A stretch of 64,000 nt of DNA from Halomonas sp. HL-93 (GCF_900086985.1 NZ_LT593974.1:3596001-3660000); one strand, 5' to 3'; positions 10,758-21,180 are shown, counted from the stretch's first letter. Translations and numbers: made by a program. The notes: generated from the letters alone by a model not told the origin.

Positions 10758-10814
10758 TTTCGCTTTACAAAACCGGCCCACCGGTGAACGGTTTGGCCTC
10801 AGCGAGGAAGACGT

Positions 10815-10842
10815 ATTCTACGCACTTCCGGGTGGTTGTCAA
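10815..10842 (-). promoter_or_regulatory. rrn operon promoter (sigma-70 type)
   Basis: TTGACA (10842-10837), 16-bp spacer, TAGAAT (10820-10815) on the minus strand. This is near consensus and about 255 nt upstream of 16S. No A-tract UP element is obvious. Start of transcription is expected near 10808. Confidence 0.8.
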
Positions 10843-11014
10843 TGACTAATTGGCGCGAGGTGATGCAAACCCACTGTCACCATCAGCACCCTAACTCACT
10901 GACAAACCGAGGGTTTTTAACCCCTCCCACCGCCAGCAACGCTTGGCGTCCCCGGCAGCGGATGCGTACTTTACGGTGTCACCGCCGGGCTGGCAAGAGG
11001 TAGGGCGAAAAAAA
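10843..11014. other. Spacer between tyrS and the rrn promoter
   Basis: Region upstream of the rrn -35 box and downstream of tyrS. I see no gene and no convincing terminator for tyrS here. Confidence 0.5.
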
Positions 11015-12214
11015 TTAGCGCAGTGTCACACGGGCATAACGTTTCTTGCCTGCCTGGATAACGTAAGCCTTACCGGTGGGGAGCATGGTGTCTTGGGCCA
11101 CCACCTCGCCATCCACTTTGACGCTGCCATTTTTCAGCATGTCTTTGGCCTGAGCACTGTTCTTGGTTAACCCCGAACGGTTTAGCACCGCGGCAATCGG
11201 CGCATCGGCACTGCCTTCAAAATCAACCTCGACCTCGGGCAGGTCGTCGGGCAGCTCACCATCCGCCAACTGGTTGCCGGCGGATTTATGCGCGTTGGCC
11301 GCCGCTTCGTCGCCGTGATAGCGAGCAATCAGCTCGCGCGCCAGCTCCATTTTTACATCGCGCGGATTGGCTCCCTGCTCAACGCTCTGCTTAAGCGCCT
11401 CAATCTCTTCGTTGGATTTCAACGACAGCAGCTCGAAGTAACGCCATATCAAGCTGTCCGGCATGGATACCAGCTTGTTGAACATGGCGCCGGGGCTTTC
11501 ATCGACGCCGACATAGTTGCCAAGCGACTTGGACATCTTCTGCACGCCGTCCAACCCTTCAAGCAGGGGCATGGTGATCACCACCTGCGGCTCCTGGCCG
11601 AAATGCTTCTGGATCTCACGGCCCATCAGCAGGTTGAACTTTTGGTCGGTGCCACCCAGCTCGACATCCGCGTCTAACGCGACGGAGTCATACCCCTGAA
11701 CGAGCGGGTAGAGAAATTCGTGGATGGCAATCGACTGATTGGCCTTGTAGCGTTTTTCAAAGTCGTCCCGCTCAAGCATTCGCGCGACGGTACTCTGCGC
11801 TGCCAGCTCGATCATCTTGGCCGCGGAGAGTTCGCCAAACCACTCGGCATTGAAGCGCACTTCCGTTTTTTCAGGGTCGAGGATTTTAAACACCTGCTCC
11901 CTGTAGGTATCGGCATTAGCTTTAACATCGGCCTCGGTGAGCGGTTTGCGGGTCACGTTTTTACCGGTGGGGTCGCCGATGCGGCCGGTGAAATCACCAA
12001 TCAGGAAAATAACGGTGTGACCCAGATCCTGAAACTGGCGCATTTTGGTCAGCAAAACGCTATGCCCTAAGTGAAGATCAGGGGCGGTGGGATCAAAACC
12101 CGCTTTGATACGCAGCTTGCGTCCGGAAGCCAACTTTTGGCGCAGCTCGCCCTCAACCAAAATTTCATGCGTTCCGCGCGATAACAACGCTAGCGCCTGA
12201 TCCACCTCACTCAT
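11015..12214 (-). CDS. tyrS: Tyrosine-tRNA ligase
   Basis: Class I aminoacyl-tRNA synthetase charging tRNA-Tyr, 399 residues, cytoplasmic. Signature 1 is HLGH at residues 48-51, and signature 2 is KMSKS near residue 230. An S4 RNA-binding domain forms the C-terminus (about 335-399). The length and order fit the TyrZ-like short group. The ATG at 12214 has GGAG 8 nt upstream; in-frame codons further upstream lack a ribosome site. It is divergent from anmK, with 114 nt between the two starts. Confidence 0.95.
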   Translation of the reverse strand: MSEVDQALALLSRGTHEILVEGELRQKLASGRKLRIKAGFDPTAPDLHLGHSVLLTKMRQFQDLGHTVIFLIGDFTGRIGDPTGKNVTRKPLTEADVKANADTYREQVFKILDPEKTEVRFNAEWFGELSAAKMIELAAQSTVARMLERDDFEKRYKANQSIAIHEFLYPLVQGYDSVALDADVELGGTDQKFNLLMGREIQKHFGQEPQVVITMPLLEGLDGVQKMSKSLGNYVGVDESPGAMFNKLVSMPDSLIWRYFELLSLKSNEEIEALKQSVEQGANPRDVKMELARELIARYHGDEAAANAHKSAGNQLADGELPDDLPEVEVDFEGSADAPIAAVLNRSGLTKNSAQAKDMLKNGSVKVDGEVVAQDTMLPTGKAYVIQAGKKRYARVTLR

Positions 12215-12328
12215 TGCTTTTCTCCACGTAAGCATCGCCTTGCGGGCGTTGTAATGATAAATACTGGGCGATGTTATCATGCCCGCTCGCCTTGGTTGAG
12301 CCTTCGTCTTATTTTGGATACCTCTGCA

Positions 12329-13471
12329 ATGACAACTTCAACGACTGACACGCCTGTTTACTACATCGGCTTGATGTCGGGGACCAGTCTGGACGGGATT
12401 GACGCAGCACTGGTGGCTATTGCCCCCAACACCTCGCCAACGCTGGTGGGCAGCCACGCAACTGCCATGCCGCAGGCGCTCCACGATGAACTATTGCATT
12501 TATGCCACGCTGAGTGGGTCAGCTTTGCCGCCTTGGCCAGGGCGGAGGCGGCGTTTTGCCTGTTACAGGCGGACGCTATTAAGGCCTTATTACGTCAGCA
12601 GGGGATATCAATCGACCAGGTGGCCGCCATTGGCAGCCATGGACAGACCATTGAGCACGCACCGGACGGCCATGCTGGCGGACCGGCTTACACCCTGCAG
12701 CTCGACAACCCGAGCCTGCTCGCCGAACTGACCGGCGCCACCGTGGTCGGCGACTTCCGCCGCCGAGACCTGGCGGCTGGCGGTCAGGCGGCTCCACTAG
12801 CACCGGCGTTCCATCAGGCACTTTTCGGGCGCCGGGAAGGCGAACAGCTCATCTTGAACCTGGGCGGTTTTGCCAACCTGACTTGGTTACCCAGCGATCC
12901 TGACGCCCCGGTAACCGGCTTTGATACAGGGCCTGCAAATGTGTTGCTAGATGCGTGGTTTTCAAAGCATCAGCGGGGGCGTTTTGACCAAGATGGGGCT
13001 TGGGCCGCCAGCGGAAACATTGACTCCTTGCTACTGGAACGCCTACTGGAGGCCCCTTTCTTTCAACAGCCTCCGCCGCGCAGTACGGGCCGTGAGCTGT
13101 TTAACCTGCCGTGGCTGGAAAGCTACTTAACTGGTAACGAGACACCCCGTGATGTCCAGGCAACGCTTGCCGAGCTTACCGCGGTTACCGTCGCCCAGGG
13201 GGTTAAGCAACTCCCCCTCTCCCACCAGGACGTTACGTTAATCACTTGCGGGGGAGGTGCGCATAACGCCTATCTGATGGCTAGGCTCGCCGATCACTTG
13301 CCCCACGCAGTGCTTGAGTCCCCGTCCGCTTACGGCTGGCCAGAGGATTGGATCGAAGCCGGAGCGTTTGCATGGCTAGCCCATCAGCGTCTGCACAACC
13401 TCCCCGGCAACCTGCCTTCGGTCACAGGCGCTAGCGGGATACGCGTGTTAGGCGGCATTTACGCCCGCTAG
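12329..13471 (+). CDS. anmK: Anhydro-N-acetylmuramic acid kinase
   Basis: Phosphorylates and hydrolyses 1,6-anhydro-MurNAc to MurNAc-6-phosphate in peptidoglycan recycling, in the cytoplasm. 380 residues, usual for the family. Signatures are [19 protein letters not shown] near the N-terminus, [12 protein letters not shown], the proton-abstracting Asp region [30 protein letters not shown], and the C-terminal CGGGAHN. The start at 12329 is preferred because it gives the canonical N-terminus; the ribosome site is weak. It converges with pilT, leaving 24 nt. Confidence 0.95.
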   Translation: MTTSTTDTPVYYIGLMSGTSLDGIDAALVAIAPNTSPTLVGSHATAMPQALHDELLHLCHAEWVSFAALARAEAAFCLLQADAIKALLRQQGISIDQVAAIGSHGQTIEHAPDGHAGGPAYTLQLDNPSLLAELTGATVVGDFRRRDLAAGGQAAPLAPAFHQALFGRREGEQLILNLGGFANLTWLPSDPDAPVTGFDTGPANVLLDAWFSKHQRGRFDQDGAWAASGNIDSLLLERLLEAPFFQQPPPRSTGRELFNLPWLESYLTGNETPRDVQATLAELTAVTVAQGVKQLPLSHQDVTLITCGGGAHNAYLMARLADHLPHAVLESPSAYGWPEDWIEAGAFAWLAHQRLHNLPGNLPSVTGASGIRVLGGIYAR

Positions 13472-13495
13472 TTAAATGGGCCACAACCGCTTGGG

Positions 13496-14539
13496 CTATT
13501 CGTCTTTTAGCGCGAGCGTTCCTTTAGCCCTTGCCTGAGCGTCGTCCATACTCACCACGCCGTCTTTCACCAGCTGGGCAAGCGATGCATCCAGCGTTTG
13601 CATCCCCAAGCTGCCTCCGGTTTGAATCGCGGAGTAGATCTGCGCGACTTTATCTTCGCGGATCAAGTTACGCACTGCCGATGTAGCGAGCAGAATTTCG
13701 TGGGCCGCAACGCGGCCACCTTCCTGTCGTTTTAGCAGTGTTTGGGACACAACCGCCTGCAGCGACTCTGAGAGCATTGAACGCACCATCGCTTTCTCTT
13801 CGCCAGGGAAGACGTCGATAATTCGGTCAATGGTTTTGGCTGCGGAAGTCGTGTGCAACGTGCCCAGCACTAAATGGCCGGTTTCAGCCGCTGTTAACGC
13901 CAAGCGTATGGTTTCCAAGTCGCGCAACTCACCGACCAAAATCACATCGGGATCTTCGCGTAATGCGCTGCGCAAGGCGTCGGCAAAGCTATGCGTGTCG
14001 CGATGGACCTCCCGCTGATTAATCAGGCAGCGCTTACTGGTATGCACAAACTCAACAGGGTCTTCAATGGTTAAAATATGCTCAAAACGATGATCGTTGA
14101 TGTAATCGATCATCGCGGCAAGCGTCGTGCTTTTGCCCGAGCCGGTTGGCCCCGTTACCAGCACTAGGCCGCGCGGCAGCATCGAAAGACGTTCGAACAC
14201 CTCGCCAAGGCCAAGCGCCTGCATCGATAGCACCTGATTAGGAATGGTGCGGAACACGGCTCCAGCTCCCCGCGCTTGGTTAAAGGCGTTAACACGAAAA
14301 CGCGCCGCACCTGGGACCTCAACAGAGAAATCGACTTCAAGATGTTCTTCGTAGTCGCGGCGCTGACGATCGTTCATGATGTGGTAAATCAATCGACGCA
14401 CGTCGCTGTTATCCATGGCGGGCACATTAAGCCGATGAATATCGCCATCAACCCGTATCATGGGCGGCAGTCCTGCGGACAAATGCAGGTCAGAGGCATT
14501 CTGCTTTGCCGAGAATGCCAGCAGTTCGGTAATATCCAT
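13496..14539 (-). CDS. pilT: Type IV pilus retraction ATPase PilT
   Basis: Hexameric ATPase powering pilus retraction and twitching at the inner-membrane base. 347 residues, the standard length. Walker A GPTGSGKST near residue 130, Asp box and Walker B (DPDVILVGELRDLETI, with Leu where many PilTs have Met), His box LGTLHTTSA, and the retraction-specific VRNLIREDK motif near the C-terminus. GGGGAAGAG precedes the ATG. The start is only 33 nt from the divergent yggS start, so the two promoters must overlap each other's coding regions. No pilU neighbour is present. Confidence 0.95.
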   Translation of the reverse strand: MDITELLAFSAKQNASDLHLSAGLPPMIRVDGDIHRLNVPAMDNSDVRRLIYHIMNDRQRRDYEEHLEVDFSVEVPGAARFRVNAFNQARGAGAVFRTIPNQVLSMQALGLGEVFERLSMLPRGLVLVTGPTGSGKSTTLAAMIDYINDHRFEHILTIEDPVEFVHTSKRCLINQREVHRDTHSFADALRSALREDPDVILVGELRDLETIRLALTAAETGHLVLGTLHTTSAAKTIDRIIDVFPGEEKAMVRSMLSESLQAVVSQTLLKRQEGGRVAAHEILLATSAVRNLIREDKVAQIYSAIQTGGSLGMQTLDASLAQLVKDGVVSMDDAQARAKGTLALKDE

Positions 14540-14572
14540 CTCTCTTCCCCAGCTGCGGTAAGGTGCTTGAGT

Positions 14573-15277
14573 ATGACAGATAACACGCTTTCAGCGTCAC
14601 TTGCCCACGCGCGTGAACGCCTAGAACGTGCCCTCATTGACGCCAAGCGCCCGAGTAATGATGCCTCGCTGCTGGCCGTGAGCAAGACCAAACCGGCCGC
14701 GATGATTCGTCAAGCCTGGGCACTCGGCCAACGCGAATTTGGTGAAAACTATCTGCAAGAGGCGTTGGACAAACAGGCAGAGCTGGCCGATTTAGACGAT
14801 ATTGTGTGGCATTTCATTGGCCCACTTCAGTCGAATAAAACCCGTGCCGTTGCCGAGCATTTCGGCTGGCTGCACACCGTTGACCGCCTGAAAATCGCCA
14901 AACGACTCAGCGAACAGCGGCCAAGCCATCTACCTCCGCTCAACGTTTGCTTACAGGTTAACATCAGTCGTGAGCCCTCTAAGTCAGGCGTTATGCCAGA
15001 AGACGTAGTCACTCTTGCCGAGGAGGTTGCAACACTGCCACATCTTCAGTTGCGCGGCTTGATGGCAATTCCCGCCCCCGTAGAAGGGTTAGCGGCGCAA
15101 CGTAAACCCTTGGCCGCGCTGCGTGAGCTACTGGTAGCAGTGCAAAAAGCCCTTCCCGATGCGCCACTGGATACGCTTTCCATGGGTATGAGCGACGATT
15201 TGGAAGCGGCGGTGCTGGAAGGTGCCACGCTGGTACGTTTAGGCACAGCTATCTTTGGCGTGCGTGATAAAGCCTGA
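14573..15277 (+). CDS. yggS: PLP homeostasis protein YggS/ProY
   Basis: Pyridoxal-phosphate-binding alanine-racemase-fold protein without known catalysis, 234 residues, involved in vitamin B6 and amino-acid homeostasis. The PLP lysine is in LAVSKTKPA near residue 36. FGENYLQE, WHFIGPLQSNK and MGMSDDLEAAV with VRLGTAIFG (phosphate-binding end) follow. The reading frame stays open upstream, antisense to pilT, but the ATG at 14573 with AAGG before it gives the family N-terminus. It heads the yggS-proC-yggT cluster common in gammaproteobacteria. Confidence 0.93.
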   Translation: MTDNTLSASLAHARERLERALIDAKRPSNDASLLAVSKTKPAAMIRQAWALGQREFGENYLQEALDKQAELADLDDIVWHFIGPLQSNKTRAVAEHFGWLHTVDRLKIAKRLSEQRPSHLPPLNVCLQVNISREPSKSGVMPEDVVTLAEEVATLPHLQLRGLMAIPAPVEGLAAQRKPLAALRELLVAVQKALPDAPLDTLSMGMSDDLEAAVLEGATLVRLGTAIFGVRDKA

Positions 15278-15366
15278 CCATACAGTCAGACTAATGGCAA
15301 CGCATCGTCACTACACAATGCAATGACTCGGCTCAGCGCAGCCCTTTTCCAACAGAGGATCCCCAC

Positions 15367-16191
15367 ATGGCGAACAACATCACCTTCATTGGCGCGGGTA
15401 ATATGGCAAGCGCCATTATTGGCGGCCTGATCAACAGCGGCGTCAATTCTGGCAACATTACCGCTACCGCGCCGCAAGAAAGCGAACTTTCCGCGTTGCG
15501 AGCGCGTTTAAACATCCAAACGCAGACAGATAATAACGCCGCGGTTAGTCAAGCGGATGTTGTGGTACTGGCGGTTAAGCCACAGATTATGCGCAACGTA
15601 TGCGAAGCGCTTAGCGACAGTATTCAGCAGCAACAACCCCTGGTGATTTCTATTGCCGCAGGTCTAGACGCTGCCACTATTGACCAATGGCTCGGCGGTA
15701 ATAATGCGATGGTTCGCTGCATGCCCAATACACCATCTTTGGTAGGCCGCGGTGCCAGCGGCCTGTATGCTAATGCGCGAGTTAGCGATACTCAGCGCAA
15801 GGTCGCGACTCAGCTAATGGAAGCAGTGGGTATCGTCGAGTGGGTCGAGGAAGAGGGTTTGCTGGACGCGGTGACGGCAGTATCTGGCAGCGCACCCGCC
15901 TATTTTTTCCTCATGCTGGAAGCCATGGAAGACGCCGCCGTCAAACTTGGCCTTCCCGCCGATACCGCACGCCGCCTGGCGATTCAAACCGCGCTAGGTG
16001 CCGCCACCATGGCGCAGCAAAGCGATAAGGACCCAGCGACACTAAAACAGAATGTCATGTCGCCCGGCGGGACTACCGAACGGGCGATTCAACACATGGA
16101 AGATGCCCAGCTTAGGACGACAATCGCCGATGCGATGCAGGCCTGCGCCGAGCGCGCCCAAGCAATGTCCAAGGAACTGAGCGGTCACTAA
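15367..16191 (+). CDS. proC: Pyrroline-5-carboxylate reductase
   Basis: Last step of proline synthesis: reduces 1-pyrroline-5-carboxylate with NAD(P)H. 274 residues. The Rossmann motif ITFIGAGNMASAIIGG lies at residues 4-19. AVKPQ, CMPNTPSLVGRG and the C-terminal dimer/active-site block AVSGSAPAYFF...VMSPGGTTERAI follow. AGAGGA lies upstream of the ATG. Proline is also a compatible solute in halophiles, but nothing here shows osmotic control. Confidence 0.95.
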   Translation: MANNITFIGAGNMASAIIGGLINSGVNSGNITATAPQESELSALRARLNIQTQTDNNAAVSQADVVVLAVKPQIMRNVCEALSDSIQQQQPLVISIAAGLDAATIDQWLGGNNAMVRCMPNTPSLVGRGASGLYANARVSDTQRKVATQLMEAVGIVEWVEEEGLLDAVTAVSGSAPAYFFLMLEAMEDAAVKLGLPADTARRLAIQTALGAATMAQQSDKDPATLKQNVMSPGGTTERAIQHMEDAQLRTTIADAMQACAERAQAMSKELSGH

Positions 16192-16220
16192 TCAATGCGG
16201 ATTTTATAGGAGAAACAGCA

Positions 16221-16814
16221 ATGGGTAACGAATTGGGCAGCGCCGGGTTAATGCTTGTTAACTCGCTGATTAACATTTATTTGTTTTTACTCATGCTGCG
16301 GTTTTTATTGCAGGCCTCGCGGGCCGATTATTACAACCCGCTGAGCCAGTCGGTGGTCAAGATCACCCAGCCGGTCGTAGGTCTCTTCCAGGGCTTTTTG
16401 GGGCCTGTCGCCGGTCGCTTTGACCTCGCGACCCTGGCCGCAGGGTTCGTCCTCAAAGTCGCTAGCATCATCGCCATTTTTATGGTCGTCGGCGTAGGCA
16501 TGCCGCCCGTTGTTGGGCTATTAATTGCGGGTGTCGCGGCGCTGGCCAACGCCATCTTAAAGATTTACTTCTTCGCCATGATCGTGATGATCATCTTGAG
16601 CTGGGTCGCGCCCAATGCAAGTCATCCTGGCGCACTACTCATCATGCAGTTGGTTGAGCCCATCATGGCGCCGGTTCGTAAGGTAATACCGCCGCTGGGT
16701 ATGATTGATTTATCACCCATTGTGGTATTTATCGCCATCAATTTGATTGATGGCTTGCTAGTCGGCTCACTGATTCGCGCGGCTGGCATTTCCGGCGCGC
16801 TTGTTGGACTTTAG
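16221..16814 (+). CDS. yggT: YggT family integral membrane protein
   Basis: 197 residues with two YggT repeats, each with paired hydrophobic segments and a conserved LRFLLQASRADYYNPLSQ / PVRKVIPPLGMIDLSPIVVF-type stretch. Inner-membrane protein; the family has been linked to ion or osmotic stress and cell-shape genes, but its biochemical role is unsettled. AGGAGAAA precedes the ATG. It lies 30 nt after proC, so the two are likely co-transcribed. Confidence 0.9.
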   Translation: MGNELGSAGLMLVNSLINIYLFLLMLRFLLQASRADYYNPLSQSVVKITQPVVGLFQGFLGPVAGRFDLATLAAGFVLKVASIIAIFMVVGVGMPPVVGLLIAGVAALANAILKIYFFAMIVMIILSWVAPNASHPGALLIMQLVEPIMAPVRKVIPPLGMIDLSPIVVFIAINLIDGLLVGSLIRAAGISGALVGL

Positions 16815-16883
16815 CCTCGGCAGATAACAATCTGATTTCATACGTTTTACTCAGCAGAACCATTTGTAGGACATACGCTTTCG

Positions 16884-18080
16884 ATGCCCGATTCAGACAC
16901 GCTTGCTTTTGCTGACCGGCCGGCGGACTCCGTTGGCCTTGTCACTCCCCACGTTGCCAAGTTCGACACGCCGCTGTCGCTCGCTTGCGGCAAAACGCTG
17001 CCCGAGTATGAGCTGATTTATGAGACCTATGGCACCCTTAATGCCGAACGTAGCAATGCGGTCTTGATTTGCCATGCCCTCTCCGGCCATCACCATGCTG
17101 CTGGTTACCACAGCGAGGGTGATCGCAAACCCGGCTGGTGGGATGCACATATTGGCCCAGGCAAACCCATCGACACTAACCGCTTTTTTGTTGTGTCGCT
17201 GAACAACTTGGGCGGCTGTCACGGCAGCACCGGCCCGGTGAGCCATAACCCTGAAACGGGTAGGCAGTGGGGGCCCGACTTCCCCATGGTCACCGTAAGT
17301 GACTGGGTGGTAAGTCAGGCTCGCCTGGCCGACCGCTTGGGGATCGAGCGCTGGGCCGCCGCCATAGGGGGTAGTCTTGGCGGCATGCAGGTGCTGCAAT
17401 GGACGATGACCTACCCTGAACGGGTTGCCAATGCCGTCGTCATCGCCGCAACACCCCGCCTTTCGGCACAAAATATTGCCTTTAACGAAGTGGCCCGCCA
17501 GGCGATTCGCTCTGACCCTGAGTTTTTTGGCGGCTGGTACGCCGAGCACGACACGGTGCCTAAACGCGGCCTGAAACTGGCGCGTATGGTTGGCCACATT
17601 ACTTATCTTTCCGAAGACGCCATGGGCAGTAAATTTGGCCGTGATCTGCGTAGCAATGACCTGAATTTCGGCTTCGATGTCGAGTTCCAGGTAGAGTCCT
17701 ACCTGCGCTATCAGGGCGACACCTTTTCCACCGCCTTTGATGCCAATACTTACCTATTGATGACCAAGGCGCTGGATTACTTCGACCCGGCGGCCACACA
17801 GGGGGGTGATCTCGCCAACGCCCTCTCCCCGGCGCAATGTCCCTTCTTGATTGTCAGCTTCACCACCGACTGGCGCTTCCCGCCGCCACGCTCCCGTGAA
17901 CTGGTAGACGCGCTGACGCGAGCAGGCAAATCGGTCAGCTACGCCAACATTGACTCGCCGCACGGCCACGACGCCTTCCTGCTCCCCGAGGCTCGCTACG
18001 ACGCGGTGTTTGGCGCCTTCATGAACCGCGCGGCCCGCGATCTCAAGCTGGCCCCGATAGCCGCCGAGGAGACCCCATGA
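16884..18080 (+). CDS. metX: Homoserine O-acyltransferase MetX
   Basis: Alpha/beta-hydrolase-fold transferase that acylates homoserine at the start of methionine synthesis, 398 residues. The nucleophile Ser is in [10 protein letters not shown] near residue 164. The catalytic Asp is in [10 protein letters not shown] and His in [13 protein letters not shown]. The [12 protein letters not shown] oxyanion segment is present. In gammaproteobacteria with a metX-metW pair the donor is often succinyl-CoA (MetXS) rather than acetyl-CoA; sequence reading alone does not decide it. It overlaps metW by 4 nt (ATGA), showing translational coupling. Confidence 0.93.
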   Translation: MPDSDTLAFADRPADSVGLVTPHVAKFDTPLSLACGKTLPEYELIYETYGTLNAERSNAVLICHALSGHHHAAGYHSEGDRKPGWWDAHIGPGKPIDTNRFFVVSLNNLGGCHGSTGPVSHNPETGRQWGPDFPMVTVSDWVVSQARLADRLGIERWAAAIGGSLGGMQVLQWTMTYPERVANAVVIAATPRLSAQNIAFNEVARQAIRSDPEFFGGWYAEHDTVPKRGLKLARMVGHITYLSEDAMGSKFGRDLRSNDLNFGFDVEFQVESYLRYQGDTFSTAFDANTYLLMTKALDYFDPAATQGGDLANALSPAQCPFLIVSFTTDWRFPPPRSRELVDALTRAGKSVSYANIDSPHGHDAFLLPEARYDAVFGAFMNRAARDLKLAPIAAEETP

Positions 18081-18673
18081 TGCGTGCTGATCTGGAGCTG
18101 ATTTACGACTGGGTGCCCGAAGGGGCGCACATACTGGACCTCGCCTGCGGCGATGGCGTTCTGCTTGAGACGCTGGCCAAAGATAAAGGCGTGACCGGCT
18201 ACGGGCTGGAAATCGATCCCGACGGCATTACCGGCTGCGTTGCCCGTGGCGTCAATGTGATTGAGCACAACCTCGACGATGGCTTAGGCAGTTTCTGCGA
18301 TAACAGCTACGATCAGGTGATCATGACTCAAGCCCTGCAGGCGCTGCGCCGTCCGGACAAAATGCTTGATGAAATGCTGCGCGTCGCGGAAGAAGGCATT
18401 ATTACCTTTCCGAATTTTGCCTACTGGCGCCACCGTATTCATCTTGGCCTGCGCGGCTACATGCCGGTATCCAAGTCGCTGCCCCACGCCTGGTACGACA
18501 CGCCCAATATCCATCTTTCGACCTTCAACGACTTTGAACACCTATGCCGTGAAAAAGGCCTGATAATTGTTGACCGCGCCGTGGGTGTTGGCGATCACCG
18601 CGGGCACTGGACGTCACGCCTATGGCCCAACCTTTTCGGTGAAATCGCCATTTTCCGCGTGCGCCGCCGCTAG
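18077..18673 (+). CDS. metW: Methionine biosynthesis protein MetW
   Basis: Methyltransferase-fold protein paired with MetX, 198 residues. It carries an SAM-type glycine-rich motif ([15 protein letters not shown]), then [20 protein letters not shown] and [10 protein letters not shown]. MetW is required with MetX for homoserine acylation in some species. It begins inside the metX stop (ATGA). Its last 54 nt overlap the 3' end of the convergent sfsA. Confidence 0.92.
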   Translation: MMRADLELIYDWVPEGAHILDLACGDGVLLETLAKDKGVTGYGLEIDPDGITGCVARGVNVIEHNLDDGLGSFCDNSYDQVIMTQALQALRRPDKMLDEMLRVAEEGIITFPNFAYWRHRIHLGLRGYMPVSKSLPHAWYDTPNIHLSTFNDFEHLCREKGLIIVDRAVGVGDHRGHWTSRLWPNLFGEIAIFRVRRR

Positions 18674-19399
18674 CCGCACTGACAAGGGCCTCGTCAGGCG
18701 TACCGCCGCAGGCCCTGCTGGTGACCACTGCACGTCAATCCCGTAGGCCAACACCTCAACCCCCGCCTGAACAGCCTCGTGCAGTGTAGCCGCATAGATT
18801 GGGTCGATATGCGTAGCGGGGGCCACGTCAGCGATGCCCTCATGCGCCACGCAAAACAATAGCACGGCCCGTTCGCCCTGCTCGGCTAACGCCTGCAGTG
18901 AACGTAAATGCTTGGCACCCCGGACGCTGACCGAATCGGGAAAGTAGCCGTGGCCGTCAGTCTCTTTCAGCGTGACCTGCTTCACTTCGATGTAGACGGC
19001 ACCGCGCTCGGGGTCGTCCAGGCGAAAATCGAGCCGGGCGTCGGCCACTTTCACCTCACGCTTAAGCGCCTGATAGCCTGCCAGCGGCGCAATATCACCT
19101 GCGCCAATGGCCGCCTCAACAATGCGATTCGCCCGTCCTGTATGCACGGATGCCAGCGCAATAGTGCCATCCGGCTGCGGCAGTTCAATCCACTCCCAAG
19201 TCCACGCCAGCTTGCGCTGAGGGTTATCGCTCGGCGAAAGCCATACGCGACAGCCGGGCACATTGACCGCCTTCATTGAGCCGGTATTCGGGCAGTGGGC
19301 GACAACTTCCTGCCCGCTGTCCAGGCGCACATCGGCCAGAAAGCGCTTGTAGCGGCGAAGCAGCGTGCCCGGCACCAACCCGTCATAAGCGAGACTCAT
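18620..19399 (-). CDS. sfsA: Sugar fermentation stimulation protein SfsA
   Basis: SfsA family, 259 residues against about 235 in E. coli. The family core runs from LLRRYKRFLADV to [10 protein letters not shown], including HCPNTGSM, DFRLDD and YIEVKQVTLKE (a PD-(D/E)XK-like fold). About 15 extra C-terminal residues lie in the overlap with metW. A nucleic-acid-binding or maltose-gene regulatory role has been proposed for E. coli SfsA, and function here is uncertain. The ATG overlaps the stop of the upstream aminotransferase gene (ATGA). Confidence 0.9.
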   Translation of the reverse strand: MSLAYDGLVPGTLLRRYKRFLADVRLDSGQEVVAHCPNTGSMKAVNVPGCRVWLSPSDNPQRKLAWTWEWIELPQPDGTIALASVHTGRANRIVEAAIGAGDIAPLAGYQALKREVKVADARLDFRLDDPERGAVYIEVKQVTLKETDGHGYFPDSVSVRGAKHLRSLQALAEQGERAVLLFCVAHEGIADVAPATHIDPIYAATLHEAVQAGVEVLAYGIDVQWSPAGPAAVRLTRPLSVRLAAAHAENGDFTEKVGP

Positions 19400-20556
19400 A
19401 GACGGCTCACGAAGCGGGTGATGCGGACCACGGCTTCTTCCAACCGTTCAACGTCGTTGGTGAAAGCGATACGCACATGGTGCTCGCCGCCCTTTACGGC
19501 AAAATCGATACCTGGGGTAATCGCCACGTTTTCCTCACCCAGTAGCCGTTCGCAAAAAACCTGACTGTCGCGGCTATAGCGGGAAATATCCAGCCACAGA
19601 TAAAACGCGCCCTGGGGTGGGAGGTCTGGCACAAGCCCCAGCTCGGCAAGGCCGTCCAGCAACACTTGGCGGCGCTGTTTTAACGTCGCCCGACGCGTTT
19701 CAAGAATATCGCGGCACTCGGGGGTAAACGCAGCCAGAGCGGCGTGCTGAGACGGCGTCGATGCGGCCAAAAATACATTTTGCGCCAGCCGAGTCAGCGG
19801 CTCCACCGCGTGCTCCGGGGCTACCAGCCAGCCCAAGCGCCAGCCGGTCATGCCAAAGTACTTGGAGAAACTATTGACCACAAAGGCATCGTTGGAAAGC
19901 GAGGTCGCCGACAGCGGCGCATCGTCGTAATTCAGCCCCTGATAAATTTCATCCACCAGCACCTCACCACCCTGCGCTGCCACGGTGCTCAAAACACCGC
20001 TCAACGCGTCACCGTCAAGCGTATGCCCGGTGGGATTGGAGGGTGATGCCAGCATGGCCAGCCGTGTGTTTGCTTGCCAGTGCTGATCAATCAGCGAGGC
20101 GTTTAACTGCCAGCCACTTTGGCGGCTCACGGGGATGGCATCCACCTCAGCACCGGCCAGGGCCATAAAATGTCGATTACACGGGTAGTTGGGGTCGGCC
20201 ATTATCACGCGATCGCCCGCTTCGATCAGTAACTGGCTGGCCAGCAACAGTGCACCCGAGGCCCCAGGCGTGACTAAAATACGTGCAGGATCTACCGAGG
20301 CATTGAAGTGCTCAGCGTAGTGGCCCGCAATTGCTTCACGCAGCGCTGGCAAGCCAGCAGCGGGCGTGTAGCGTGTTTTGCCTGTCGCCAATGCCTGCTG
20401 CCCCGCTGCCACTATCGGCGCGGGTGTAGCGAAATCAGGCTCACCCACTTCCAGATGAATCACATCGTGGCCTTCGGCTTCGCGAGCCTGGGCCATTTCC
20501 AGCAGATGCATCACACGGAAGGGCGCGACACGATTCACTCGCGAATTCCAAGCCAT
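19396..20556 (-). CDS. PLP-dependent aminotransferase, class I/II
   Basis: Fold-type I aminotransferase, 386 residues, aspartate-aminotransferase-like. The pyridoxal lysine is in VVNSFSKYFGMTGWRLGW. HLEVGEPDF, VTPGASGAL, ASPSNPTGH and the C-terminal arginine in HHVRIAFTND are as in the family. The ATG at 20556 gives the usual MAWNSRVNRV start. Amino-acid specificity cannot be read. It is translationally coupled to sfsA and divergent from dksA, with about 186 nt between. Confidence 0.88.
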   Translation of the reverse strand: MAWNSRVNRVAPFRVMHLLEMAQAREAEGHDVIHLEVGEPDFATPAPIVAAGQQALATGKTRYTPAAGLPALREAIAGHYAEHFNASVDPARILVTPGASGALLLASQLLIEAGDRVIMADPNYPCNRHFMALAGAEVDAIPVSRQSGWQLNASLIDQHWQANTRLAMLASPSNPTGHTLDGDALSGVLSTVAAQGGEVLVDEIYQGLNYDDAPLSATSLSNDAFVVNSFSKYFGMTGWRLGWLVAPEHAVEPLTRLAQNVFLAASTPSQHAALAAFTPECRDILETRRATLKQRRQVLLDGLAELGLVPDLPPQGAFYLWLDISRYSRDSQVFCERLLGEENVAITPGIDFAVKGGEHHVRIAFTNDVERLEEAVVRITRFVSRL

Positions 20557-20742
20557 ATCGGTTCTTTTCCCAAGCGGTAGTAAAAACATGATCTTGGTCG
20601 CACAAAAGGCAAAACCAAGCAAGAATCCACACTATTATGCTTGCAACGCGGCTATTTTTCAGCTAAACAAGCATCCCTTTGGCGTGAGATCGTAATACAC
20701 GCTCACGGTTGATCAGCAGTCACATACGTAAGGGGCACTCCC

Positions 20743-21180
20743 ATGCCAGTAGCGGAAAAAAAACCGGAAGCGTCCAAGCCCTTCACCCCATATGAGCCGG
20801 CAGCGGGTGAAGAATATATGAACGATCAACAGCTGGCGCACTTTCGTCAGTTGCTGTTGGATTGGAAACAAGACCTCATGGAAGAGGTGGACCGTACCGT
20901 ACGCCACCTGCAGGAAGATGCTAACAACTACGCTGACCCCGCCGACCGGGCGACCCAGGAAGAAGGCTTTAGCCTTGAACTGCGCACCCGGGACCGCGAG
21001 CGTAAACTGCTTAAGAAAATTAACGAAACCATCGAAAAAATCGACGAAGACGATTATGGCTTCTGCGAAGCCTGCGGCGTTGAGATCGGTATCCGCCGTC
21101 TTGAAGCCCGCCCGACTGCCACGCTATGCGTCGACTGCAAAACGCTGGCCGAGCTCAAGGAAAAGCAACTCGGCGGCTAA
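20743..21180 (+). CDS. dksA: RNA polymerase-binding transcription factor DksA
   Basis: Secondary-channel regulator that works with ppGpp in the stringent response, 145 residues. It has a coiled-coil with the tip motif DPADRAT (the two Asp and Ala needed for activity), then a four-cysteine zinc finger (CEAC...CVDC) and the C-terminal helix. AAGGGG lies upstream of the ATG. It is followed by a terminator and gluQ, the same arrangement as in E. coli and Pseudomonas. Confidence 0.97.
   Translation: MPVAEKKPEASKPFTPYEPAAGEEYMNDQQLAHFRQLLLDWKQDLMEEVDRTVRHLQEDANNYADPADRATQEEGFSLELRTRDRERKLLKKINETIEKIDEDDYGFCEACGVEIGIRRLEARPTATLCVDCKTLAELKEKQLGG

Larger units (their letters stand above)
10561..10808 (-). 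other. rrn leader (5' external transcribed spacer)
   Basis: Untranslated leader between the promoter and 16S. It holds boxA (10745-10757), the 5' arm of the pre-16S stem (10717-10742), and a small perfect hairpin GGTGAT / ATCACC at 10694-10707. No gene is seen. Confidence 0.75.

Noticed and set aside
14276..14572. N-terminal extension of yggS
   Set aside because: The frame is open but antisense to pilT; the family N-terminus and a ribosome site are at 14573.
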